A DNA stretch of 64,000 nucleotides from assembly GCF_008831285.2 (NCBI RefSeq), contig NC_045138.2, forward strand, positions 3,448,143-3,512,142, given 5' to 3'. Shown one piece after another: positions 48,442-59,696 of the stretch. Position 1 is the first letter of the stretch, and the number at the start of each line of letters is the position of its first letter. The notes beneath the pieces are model-generated. The model was not told the DNA's origin, made no database searches, and saw only the letters and a list, made by a program, of their open reading frames with translations. Source of the DNA: Nymphaea colorata. Taxonomy: Eukaryota; Streptophyta; Magnoliopsida; Nymphaeales; Nymphaeaceae. The position numbers were made by a program, and so were the translations under genes.

Positions 48442-51400
48442 ATGCCTTCACATTGTCAGAAGATGGATCATGACAACACCAGTAGTACTAGAGTGAACGT
48501 CAAGGGAGGAGGAGGAGGAGGAGGAGGAGGGTTGTCCATGTTTTCCTTTAATCATTCCGTGGATTGGAAAGGCAGACCTTGCAAGCCCAGCCATGGTGGA
48601 ATGAGGGCTGCAATCTTCGTTCTTGGTCTTGCTTCTTACTCCTTTCTTGTTACTCGTATAGTTGCTTTTCAAATATGATTTGGCCTTGTGGGCATGTCAT
48701 GCAGAAAAACAAAGGCATGAGTGAAGAAGAGAGGCAGTAGAGCTAATTTTTCCGTCTTGTCTCCAGTTGGATTTCTTGGTCAGTTTATGATTGTCCAAGC
48801 AAAATCGAACTTCCAAGGAAACTGCACTTTCTCAGCTGGCCTTTTCTTTCGGCCTAATCCGTATGCTTGTGTTTGACTTATCCGATTTGTGTCAAAAGCA
48901 ATTTTTCTCTTTGCGTAGATGAGGCTATAATGGTTTCGAGAGTCTAAAACAAAGTCTTGCTCCATAGAGTTTGTTTACTCTATCTGTTTCCGAAATGCCA
49001 GAAAGATTGACCACCTCTGATTTGACACTGAACTAAGAGGGTGGCAGAAGCAGAGCAGCAATGTTTTTGATTGGTCTTCTCAGTTCTCATGAAGAGTCGT
49101 TTTCTCAGCTTCGCCATGCTTCTCTGTTTTTGTCTTTCTTTTGCCTGAGCCTCAACGAAACTTTTCAACTAGCTGTTTTCTTTTCTAAAACTCCTGCCAT
49201 CATAGTGACACTGGTAGGACGTTATACAGTCTTCCTCTATTTTCCTTGCCATCATATAAACTGCTCTTTCACTCCAGAACTTTAGTTTTATTGCCAATTA
49301 TAATTTTCAATCGACCGCCAAGAAGAAGAAAGATGGTGTTCTGCACACTAGGAATTTTCTCCCTTTCGCTTCGCCTTCAGTCAAACTTTGTCAATTATTA
49401 CTGGTATCTTCCAAGTGTGGTTTTCTGAAAGTCTTCTTGAGATTCAATTCGTAAGCCAAGTTGACTTCCAAATTTTGAATTTTGTTGTCATGCAGCGCTC
49501 TCTGCTTTTCCTTGCTTGATGGTTCTCGAATTCCAATTTGATGCTGCATCTTACGTTTTCTCTTTTCTCCTTTTGATGTGATTATGCAGGATTTCAAGCA
49601 TTTGAGATCATGGCCATCGCAGCTGTGGGCAACAATCTCATCACATATGTATTCGATGTGATGCACTTCCCCCTTTCAACATCTGCTAACATAGTGACAA
49701 ATTTTGTGGGCACCATCTTCCTTCTATCCCTGTTGGGTGGATTCCTTTCTGACTCCTACCTCGGAAGTTTTTGGACCATCATCATATTCGGATTTATAGA
49801 GCTTTCCGTAAGCGCCTCGTCCTCCATACTCTAGTTTATCCCATCAGGAAAACAATGAAAAAATTCTCCTTATATTTCATAACAAGCAGGCTTTTGACCT
49901 GCAATTTTTTATAAGCTTTTAATTCACTAAAAATAAAAGTTTTTTGATGGGTCATACCGGTCTGGTGTGACGACTTTAAGATCGATGCTGACAGACTAAA
50001 TGAATTGATTACAGGGATTTATCTTGCTTTCTGTCCAAGCTCATTTGCCACAACTTAGGCCAGCAGACTGCAATATGAGGATTGCTGGAAACTCGTGTCA
50101 GGAAGCCAAGGGTTTCCAGGCATTGATCTTCTTTGTGGGACTATACCTGGTAGCTCTGGGAAGTGGGTGTGTCAAGCCAAATATGCTTTCTCATGGGGGA
50201 GATCAGTTTCCTGGAGATGACCCTAAACAGTCTAGCAAGCTCTCATCTTACTTCAATGCTGCATATTTTAGCTTCTGCGTTGGCGAGCTCATTGCACTTA
50301 CCATCCTTGTGTGGGTTCAGACTCATTCAGGCATGCATATAGGCTTTGGAGTCTCCGGGGCTGTGATGGCTATGGCCTTGGTTAGCCTAATATGTGGCAC
50401 TACCTTTTACAGAAACAAACCACCTCAAGGCAGCATATTCACTCCGATTGCGCAGGTATGCCTTCAATCTCCATATGATGCGAGAGAGAGAGAGAGAGAG
50501 AGAGGAGATGTTTCTAAGTCTTTTCTGCAAAAGAATCCGAAATATATATAGCAGGATATACTCTAAAGATTCGAAGCTAACAGCACGTTCCCTTTTCCTT
50601 TGTATTAATGGAACTTGCCTTATGATGTCAGGTATTTGTAGCTGCCATTACGAAAAGGAAGCAAGTCTGTCCATCTAAACCAGAGCTTCTTCATGGAAAT
50701 AAAAGTGATGTTCTCAATCTCAACTCATGTACAGTTGCAGGGCACCTGATGCATACAGAAAAGTTCAGGTGAAAACTGATTCTTGGTACCTTCTTCCTTA
50801 GTATTTATCTATGATGGATGTAGTGAAAGTTGGGATATAACATGCAAGTACTTTATTGTGTACTTGGAAGTTGGAACTAACGGTTTGGCATTTGCAAAAC
50901 TGCAGGTTTCTGGACAAGGCATGCATTATGACAGAAGATGGGATTACGAGGAAGCAGAGCCCATGGAAACTCTGTACAGTAGCTCAAGTTGAGCAAGTGA
51001 AAATAATCATATCTGTAATCCCAATTTTTGCCTGCACTATCATTTTCAACACCATTCTTGCTCAGCTCCAGACGTTTGCAGTGAAACAAGGGAGTGCCAT
51101 GAGCACAGAGCTGACGAAGAATTTCAAAGTCCCACCTGCTTCTCTTCAATCAATCCCATATATTACTCTCATCTTCGTCGTGCCTCTTTATGAAGCCCTG
51201 TTTGTACCTTTTGCTCGTCGAATCACCGGCAAGGAATCTGGTATCTCACCATTGCAACGAATAGGCATTGGGCTTTTCCTTGCAACTTTCTCCATGGTGA
51301 CAGCGGCTCTAGTTGAGAACAACAGAAGGAAAATGGCCGAATTCTCTAACCAGAAAATATCCATATTCTGGATTGCACCACAGTTTCTCATATTTGGACT

Positions 51401-51788
51401 CTCTGAGATGTTCACTGCTGTTGGGCTAATTGAGTTCTTCTACAAGCAATCTCTAGCAGGGATGCAATCCTTCTTGACTGCCATGACATATTGTTCATAC
51501 TCATTTGGCTTCTTCTTTAGCTCAGTTCTGGTTTCTGTTGTGAATAAGATCACCTCAGGCCTATCTCACAAAGGGTGGCTGTCAGAGAACGACCTCAACA
51601 AGGACAGACTGGACCTTTTCTATTGGCTTCTTGCAGTACTAAGCGTGATCAATTTTTTCAATTATATATTTTGGTCTAGGTGGTATGTTTACAACCCAAC
51701 TCTGGAACCCACTCAACTGCATGATCCCTGTGGAGAAGAGACTAAGTTCAAGTCCTCTAAGAACATTGGAGATGAAACTATAGTTTAG
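48442..51788 (+). CDS. NRT1/PTR family (NPF4.3/4.4-like) transporter, 5 exons
   Basis: Exons 48442-48625, 49590-49807, 50015-50455, 50632-50768 and 50906-51788 join in frame to 1863 nt, 620 aa. All introns are GT–AG (the first donor, GTCTTG, is weak). The protein is a 12-helix MFS transporter of the plasma membrane by family. Signatures include VDWKGRP and GGMRAA near the start, AAVGNNLITY, LLGGFLSDSYLG, FNAAYFSFCVGELIA, FLDKACI after the central loop, IPIFACTIIFNTI, QSIPYI and FWIAPQFLIFGLSEMFT. These match the NPF4.3/NPF4.4 clade I recall from Arabidopsis. NPF4 members carry nitrate, abscisic acid or other hormones; substrate here is unknown. The canonical proton-coupling ExxER motif of helix 1 is altered to Q64-A-F-E67-I68, as I recall also for its Arabidopsis relatives. 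Residues 22-30 are nine glycines from a GGA repeat. A second in-frame ATG at 48463 could be the true start. Intron 3 holds a GA microsatellite (50482-50504). Confidence 0.93.
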
Positions 51789-54700
51789 CATCTTTAAGTC
51801 CGCTGCTTATTCTTTCTACCCCTATTGACTATTGTATGGACAAAATAGTAAAGAAAATGTCCATGTTGGATACACAACCACTATGTTGAAAATGACCCCT
51901 TTTTGCCTTTTTTAATAATTGACTATGTGAAAAGGCCTGCCGAGGCCACTGTAATTAAAAGTAAAAGAGAATGTTAGGGTTCATACCAACCTAAGTTTTC
52001 ATCATTTTTCTTTTCTCTTGCCTTTCTTTTCTTATTCTGATCTTTTCCCCACTGTCTTGTACATGCCATTGCCTTTTCTATGATCATGGTGAGCAACATA
52101 TCTTGTTTAATATGAAAAACTGTAGATATGGTGAGGTTGACATTACATGCTCTCATTAATTGCCTAAAAGTAAAATTGACTATTGGACACAGTTCACAAT
52201 TTCCCACTTGTTGCTTAGCATTAGGAGGGAGGAGACTGGAAATGGGCTTATGAATCTCCAAGAGGAAACCTTCTTTTCTTAATGATCAAATTTGTCGTGT
52301 CATGCACTTCAGAAGGTAAAGAACTCACCAAAATCCGTCTTTTTAACAAGTATTTCCTTCCAAGGAGTTGCACCGTTGGAAGCACAATTCCTCATTCTCA
52401 GTCGTTTGTGGAAACAGAGGACTTCAACTGGCTTGCAGATGTTGGCACTGTAGTGAAAGAATCAGATGGCTTTATATATGATTTTCCAGTATACTGGGTT
52501 TTAAAAAACACAGTTTCTGAATGCATTCCAATGTAGTACAAGTAAAAAGTTACAGAGCACAGACTTGCTTGGCCTCGTTGTAGTAAAATTACCTTTGAAG
52601 GAATGATGTTCATATGCCTATCTTTATACCGTCACAAGGACACATGAAAACAGAGCAGCAGTATTGAATAAGTCACTTTTTCAGTTCACTTATTCTTGTG
52701 CCTTCAAATTCGTTGCTCAATATCTCACCTTATTAATTGGAATCCAAATTTGCATTCAAGAGAACTAATCACATGCTTATGTGACTTTTACTTTTTAAAA
52801 GTGCAAGAGAACGTATTCTTAAAGATGTCGCTGTGGATTCATTCTTATTCAGGTCGATGTCACTGAGTTAGGCATGAAAATCTTCCTGATTTCAAGAATT
52901 TATTCATAAAAGCGAAATCACGAGGAACTCATCTAAGTTCGTGAACTGTGACTCGGCAAGGCACTCAGTGTGGGGCCATTGATTAAAGAATTTTAACAAA
53001 CTCAAAACTTATCTACTAGTTTGAAATCTAAAATCAGGAACCTGAAACAGACGTCTGGCACATGCCTATTAAATTTTCAGGAAAAAGTGTGTAAGTCTTG
53101 ACAGAAGAGGCGCTGAATTGGCTTGAAATTCTTGGATTATCCAGATAATTGAAAACTTTCCTGAACGCCAACAAAGAAGTAAAATGGCCTTTATTGAGAT
53201 AAAGCTGCGGGATTGCAAAGAGTTGCAGTCGAAGTTTGGTCGACATCACGTCCGAATGAGTAGGCTGAGAGCCTGAGACTTAAGCAGTAATCTCACGACC
53301 TCAGAACAGCATAAAACGAGGCACCTTTTCATGAAACGCTCGGTCCTTTCATTCCTTTGTTGGTTACAAGTGAAATGAAGTGACGACTCAATGAAAGGCT
53401 GTAGCTGATACAAAAGATTACCTAATCTAAATTAGTCATTAGCAGCCTTAGGCCGGCGTTCTCCTGCATATGAATTTTTCTTGGTCAACCAACTATGAGT
53501 TTTTCAGCTTTCGTTTTTATAATCGGTTGAAAACAGGAAGGGGTTCAAAGTGTTTTTAGCCCAAGAATACAAACTTCTTTATATCTTCAACCTTGTTGAG
53601 ATTGCTGGGATAATTCACGTCAGGTTAGATTCTGCATCGAAGAAAAAAGAAAAAAAAAATCACCAGGTTCATCAATAACTTGGTTCATCTGAACATTTCA
53701 ACGACAACTAACATAATGAGTGTACTTCATGATCTGCTGGGTTTCAAAATGACAAAGTTTACATGGTACTTAAAGTTCGACCACCATACCTATTATTAGC
53801 TAGGCAGGAAGCCATCAAAATCTCGCAAATGACAGTTTACATGGTACCCAGAATACCGTCAGATGACCTATCATTAGCTAGGCACGAAGCCATAAAACCC
53901 TCTTTCCCTCTCACATTTGTTCCACTATAAAAATCACCCCATTCTTCCTGTTGCCATGCACAGATTTGGACCCAAAAACTTCATCTATATTTTTATACTT
54001 GGAAACAAAACATGACTTGGAAGCAAATCAAGTCACAAGCAACGCAAGTTGCTAAAACGTATAATAGCTAGAGGCTACTACCTGTTTGATCCGGAAATCT
54101 TCAGGGATCTGGAAATTCCCAAACCTTGTTGATGAACCCGCATTTCTGATCTCTCTCTCTCTCTCTCTCTCTCTCTAGCAAAGTAAAGTCTTACCTACAA
54201 ATGGAATGGGAAACTGAATTATTATTAATTTTTTTATATGTTTGTTTTTCTATCTAACTGAGAGTTGGACTCTCACAATACACCTTTAACACAAACTTAA
54301 GACTAATATGAGACAAAAGCCAGTCCACGCTTAACAGTCGAAAGATTGGTTTCTCAGCTGCCCCGAAGGGTAAATCAGATCTTTCAGATACACCAAGCAT
54401 GAAGTCCTTCTCAAGAGCAAGCTCTTGGATGTTGTTCTTCAATAAATTATCAATGCTTGAAAATATAAATAGATAACTACGATCCATAAACTTTTCAAAT
54501 TTCTCAAATGGCCTGTCATGCCCTGGGACTAGATGATTTAAAAGTGGGTTCCTACTAAAGAAGCAAAGAAATGGTATAATTTTAAACTGCACCCATGTGG
54601 TCAAATTTGTGGAATGTTCTTGTACTCATGGCCTCTGCAAATGTGGTTACTATTCCAGTTCACCTCTTCAATTAGCATATGAAAGAAGCTTTTCGCCGCT

Positions 54701-55089
54701 GTATCAAAGAACCCTTTTAGTTTTCTAAGCTAAAAAGAAGTACATCCTAAATGCAGAGGTGAACTTCTTTCGGCAAAAAAAAAAAAAGAAAAAAAGGTTA
54801 CAACGTCTAGGACTGCACTATACTACTCTGTCTTCATATCTTGTTCATGTTTGGAACACTTGTCTCTCCGAAATGGTACCGTGCTTGAAAGTTCATAGTC
54901 ATCTCAAGCACCACATGATTATGAGCCACTTTGTGTACGAAGGGATCGTAAGCATTATGACGGTTATTGCGTAACGTTTGATTGCACAGATCATTAATTG
55001 TGAAATGGCTGAAATATTTACCGGGGTAAATATTTTTTCGTATCAATAAAAGGAGGTCATGTGTTCAAACACATGTTAACCAACCATGG
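51789..55089. other. Intergenic DNA after the NPF4 gene
   Basis: The first few hundred bases should contain the NPF4 3' UTR. Beyond that only short frames occur, none with a recognised domain. The 116-codon minus-strand frame at 54254-54604 is the longest and has no motif I know. A CT microsatellite is at 54150-54176. A near-duplicated phrase containing CATGGTAC and TATTAGCTAGGCA recurs around 53761-53810 and 53835-53885. Confidence 0.5.
54150..54176. repeat. (TC)n microsatellite
   Basis: About thirteen perfect TC units in intergenic DNA. Confidence 0.9.
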
Positions 55090-55097
55090 ATGGATCT

Positions 55098-55307
55098 AGG
55101 GGGGAAGAGCAAGGATTTTCTTCAAGAGCGGACTAAATGAGGGCTGAGTTTTGTGGGTTGGATTTGGGTAGGGCCAAACTCAACTCCCACTCGAAAAATA
55201 CATGGAAGCAAAAAAAATTTTCTAATTTTTATACGGTATTTTTTTTTTTCATTTGGTTGGGGGTGGGGCCATGGCCTAGGCGGCTCCCCCCCTCCCTCCG
55301 CCCCGGG
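55098..55307. mobile_element. 210-bp hAT-like MITE related to the 162-bp element
   Basis: ATGGATCT is duplicated exactly at 55090-55097 and 55308-55315; the identity extends two bases further upstream on each side. The left end AGGGGGGAAGAGCAAGGATTT and the right end GCTCCCCCCCTCCCTCCGCC parallel the termini of the element at 27326. The interior is longer, with extra GGGTTGG- and GGGGTGGGGCC-type sequence before the right end. Confidence 0.8.
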
Positions 55308-56745
55308 ATGGATCTCATTTTTATCGTGCATTAAAGATGGCGAGGCACTTACTTCTTCTAAGTTTTAAAGTGATTTGACGGCGTCCGTTGACTCTGATTT
55401 GGTGACCCAATCTTGAAACTACATGGCAGGCAACATAAGAAAGACACACAGTGCATAAGTCTGTGCACATAACTAACCAGCTTTGGGATTTGATATGTTC
55501 ACCTTCTCTCTCTTCATGAGGTTTGGTTTCTGTGTAGAAAGTTTGAGCTGAGGGGCACTGATCCATCTTATTATTGCAATGAATTTGGTACATGTAAAAC
55601 TACAAAACATTCACTCTGGATCTATTGTGGGCACCTCATATGGCTAAACCTATGTCCAACACATGATAAAATAAAAATTTTACAAAGGTTTAGTCGCTGG
55701 GGTGGGTAGTTGCCCACATGGTAGCTCTGCTGGTGGGCTACATGTCCATGGTGAGCTAAAGTATGCTCTCTCTCTCTCCTGCTCATGTCGTGGCAGCGTG
55801 CTTGTGATGTCCCCAAGAATTTCACTGTTAAGTTGGCCACGGGATCAGATTCCCATTTAAGAGATGGAAGTGGCGGAAGAATAATAGCATGAAGTTACAA
55901 GGACTAGAGATGGTAGTACCATTTATGTTATGGCAGGAAGGTAAGCGAGAGAGTATATTTTCTTCCAGTATTTAGATTTGAAAGTTATATCCCTCCATGA
56001 CTGTGATTCTGCTGATGTGCCAACGTCCCACAACTGTAGAAACCAATGGCTCGGTAAAAAAGTATGGATAAATTTAACAATCTTAAATATCTATCCTTTG
56101 TTATACTATATAATAAGGGAACATATCCTTGATTTTTTTTTAACTCCCAAAATTTTTACTATGTATAAGGATCGTAGGGACGAACCAAAAACATCAAAAC
56201 CATAGCAAAATCGAGAAAAATTAATTCTAAATTTGATTCAATTCATGCAAAATCCAGAGCAAAAATCAACCTCATAAGATTTCAACAACAAAATGTGTTT
56301 GTTACCATCATGCGATCATTAAGTCACACTCGCAACCTCAATCTTAAGACCCAATCAAGTATAAGTTTGGACTGTGATATTAACTAAATAGTTGATGAGA
56401 CAAACCCGGACAAGTCGTGTTTGTCACCAAATGTCTCAGGAGGGATTCATGACAAAGTACCAAAGATGAAGTTTAGCCACTTTGGGAGTCGATGAACAAA
56501 TAGTGCGCCGGCTGACATTTGTTGTTCAGTTTATTCGGCTTGCTTTTCCAATCCTACCTGAATCTGACCCAAAATTGCTTCAAATGAAGTCGGGCATGGT
56601 CATAAGAAGTAGTACTTCTTCTTATCAAATCCAAACCACATGTCATAAACCGGACCCGGCAGTTCCCACCCAGTTATAACCTGGACCTGTGTTAAACTTG
56701 AACCAACAATATGTCAAATACATTAATACAAAACTGCACCACAAT

Positions 56746-57122
56746 TAGGGGTGAACACGACCCGAGTAGAGCTCGAGTTCAGTCAAGTCGACTCGGCAGT
56801 TACGTGTTGAGTTCGAGCTCGACTCAATTAAGACTCGAGAAACTCGTTTGATTAGAATTGATATTCATTGTTGCGTGTTAGGCTCAAGCTCAACTCAATT
56901 AAGGCTCGACAAACTTGTAATCTCGTTTGAATATATCGACTTGATTAAGGCTCGAGCTCGACTCGGCAGTTACGTGTTGAGCTTGAATTCAACTCAATTA
57001 TTTGAATGAGTCTACTCATGAATTCGAGCTCGACTCGTTAAGCAAATGACTCGGCTCGAACTCGTTTACGAGCGAGCTTTAACAAGTCGAGCTTGAGTAG
57101 TTGGACTCGTTATTCACCCCTA
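56746..57122. mobile_element. 377-bp hAT-like element with CTCGA-rich interior
   Basis: ACCACAAT is duplicated exactly at 56738-56745 and 57123-57130. Left end TAGGGGTGAACACGA and right end (reverse-complemented) TAGGGGTGAATAACGA share the first 11 bases perfectly. The interior is filled with CTCGA, GAGCTCGA and ACTCG motifs in both orientations, including two similar blocks containing ACTCGGCAGTTACGTGTTGAG (at about 56790 and 56960). The near-perfect termini and exact duplication indicate a relatively recent insertion. No protein is encoded. Confidence 0.92.
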
Positions 57123-57876
57123 ACCACAATGTTGATCTACTAAGCTCTAGCAGTTCAACTTTTAATATATTACATGCTCTGGCATTCTACAAAATTAAAA
57201 TTTACCTCAAAGTTGGATGTGTAGGTACCAGGTATGGGCAAAATTTCATGACCTGAATATTATTAAACCTGATCCACAATGAACCCATGGGTAGCAGCCA
57301 TAAGCACATGACCTTCACACATTTCTAACATTAATAGTATGCATAACCATTCTCCAAATTTGCCATCTACTCGGTTCATGATCTATTGGGTTTATCCGTT
57401 ATGTGGATTGTGCCCGCTTCATTTGATAGCAAAATAATTCCGATTTTATCGATTTTTAAAGTATATATCTTTTCCATAATTAAAGAATTGTATATATTTA
57501 CCAATTGTCAGCTGTTATTTTGCTTGTTATATAAGTCAACCTATTTCTTATTCATTTCTAGTCATAAATTTTTGCCAAACTTATACAAATCTCTAGATAA
57601 AAAAGTGTGTTCTTTTCAATATCAAACGGTGCTGATACGAACAACTCAATTATTTAAATGCAGTAGCAAGTGAAACAACGAACGAGAAGAACCTGGTGCA
57701 TATTATCAAATGAGTGACGAGATGAGGTCAAAGATGCCTTTGTTTGTATGATCTGGTCCTTCCCACCGCCCACTAATTTGTTGCCTGGAGGGTGTGGTCA
57801 TGTTCCAATATTGGGGTGGGGCTCATGCTGTTGCAGGGCAGGCCTTTATTATTAATTTGCTTTGGCCTTCACCACG

Positions 57877-57879
<3 letters not shown>

Positions 57880-57924
<45 letters not shown>
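57880..57924. repeat. (TA)n microsatellite
   Basis: About 22 TA units, uninterrupted. Confidence 0.95.
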
Positions 57925-57927
<3 letters not shown>

Positions 57928-58174
57928 GATAAAAGCCAGACCCCTTAAATTTATGTTAAATTCTAAAAACTAATTTAATATAAATTATACTCAAGTTCAA
58001 GTCATTTTCGTAAAAATAATTGATCTTTATATTGTCTATTATTAGAAAAACATTATTGATTAAGAAAACAACGAACTTAATATATGTTTCTCATCAAATC
58101 GCTGGATCTTAAGACCATATCTATAAAATTAGATGGAAAAAAAGTGCAAATGGTGCATTTTATATATTTTGAGA

Positions 58175-58331
58175 TGGCTGAATGGTTTTTATACATTTAA
58201 AGACCTCTGAAAAACTGTTGCAAATGCTGCATTTTGCGATGACAGTTGATTGGCCACAGTTTTTAGCCATGGAATGTACCATTAGCGACAGTTTTTAGCA
58301 TTATAAAATTATAAGAAAAACCATTCGGCTA
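58175..58331. mobile_element. ~157-bp inverted-repeat MITE, copy B
   Basis: Left end TGGCTGAATGGTTTTT pairs with a right end reading TAGCCGAATGGTTTTT when reverse-complemented. The internal AAAAACTGTTGCAAA and GACAGTTTTTAGC blocks match copy A at 46410-46567. It abuts a TA microsatellite. Confidence 0.7.
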
Positions 58332-58354
58332 TAGAGTTAGTCAGTGATTTCAAG

Positions 58355-58355
<1 letters not shown>

Positions 58356-58407
<52 letters not shown>
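58356..58407. repeat. (AT)n microsatellite
   Basis: About 26 AT units, lying 25 bp after MITE copy B. Confidence 0.95.
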
Positions 58408-58411
<4 letters not shown>

Positions 58412-59542
58412 TACTGACTTCAACAATTCATCTAGACAACCAAATTACTGACTCTATATTTCTCTTGAACAAATATTCATTGTTGAACGCTTAGCAACGG
58501 AAGATAAACTCAATTAGATGTTTGGATTAGTAGGGACAACTCTAACTTCTTGATTCACCTCCCTTTCCCTTTAATTAGAATTAGATAGTTGCAGTGAAAA
58601 GTCAAGTTTGTTTAGTATAATAAAGGTCAGGACACATTTTCACGCTCACACTAACACTTTATCTCAGACTATAGTTTCTCTTTGTCGTTTCTTTGTTGAA
58701 TGGTCAACCACCAAACATTCAATAGGAAATTAAGCTGGTTTGTGATCGTCGGTCGATTAATTGACTGGTACTGCTGAATCAGTTATAGGCCAAAAAACTT
58801 TTAGAAATTAGTTTTCTTAAAAGAAATCAACGAGGAAAAAGTTAAAAACATAAGCAAAAAATAAAATAAAAAAAAATATCTTTTACATAATTAGAAGTTG
58901 ACGTGCGGTGCTCGTGAGCCGGCCATGAGCTAGATTTGGTTCAAAGCCCGCCGACTTTGGTACTGCCGGTCGTCGAAAACACGAGGAGATAGATAATATA
59001 TACATATATATTGAAAGAACTAGAGAGCAGGGGAAGAAAGTGAGAGGAAACTTCATGAAAGAAAGAAAAAGGCAGAAGAGCAGTAGTAGTTAATAAATAT
59101 TCCAGGCTGTTTGACGCGTGAAGTGCAGTAGCCGTACGTGGAAAGCGACAACGTCACTTCCTCGTCAAAGATGACATTCAAGAAAGCCCTCACAGTCCAC
59201 AGTACTACTGCGCTTTCAATCTTGAACCTGGCCGGCTCTGCCGCATAAATAAATATATATATATATATTTATTGTTGACTGTGTGATCTCTCCATTACAA
59301 ATCTGCAGTTCTACGCAGAATATACGAAGGAAGTCCGATGCGAATCGGCTTGTTATCGCACGGTCGACCGCCGCGCGCGAGTGCTTCATGTACATCCGAC
59401 AAGAAACTTTCCTTTAATTTCTAAATATATTTATAACTTGTAGATGTTTGGAGCAAGGGGCACATGAATCAAAATCATAATACACACTTCTTCGTATACA
59501 GAAAAACACATGACTGGGATGGTAGAGGAGAAACCACCTGAA

Positions 59543-59696
59543 TGGGGCAAAGCCAAAAATTTTTCATCAACCGGGACAAATTAAAGTTTTTAAATTTTGA
59601 ATATGATAGAAATATTATTTTTTAAAATTTTTATATATTAAAAAATTTTGAAGTGGAACCGGGACCCACTGGGGTCTTACCTTGACTCGTCCATGG
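59543..59696. mobile_element. Decayed relative of the 162-bp hAT-like MITE
   Basis: The order TGGGGCAAAGCCAAAAATTTTT, TTTTAAATTTTGA, AAAATTTTTATATATT, ACCCACTGGGG and CTTGACTCGTCCATGG follows that of the element at 27326 (AGGGGCGGAGC... through CTTGATTCGCCCCTGG). I found no exact flanking duplication, so boundaries are approximate. Confidence 0.5.

Noticed and set aside
54254-54604. 116-codon minus-strand frame
   Set aside because: No recognisable domain, no supporting splice or promoter context, and typical of chance frames in this gene-poor region.
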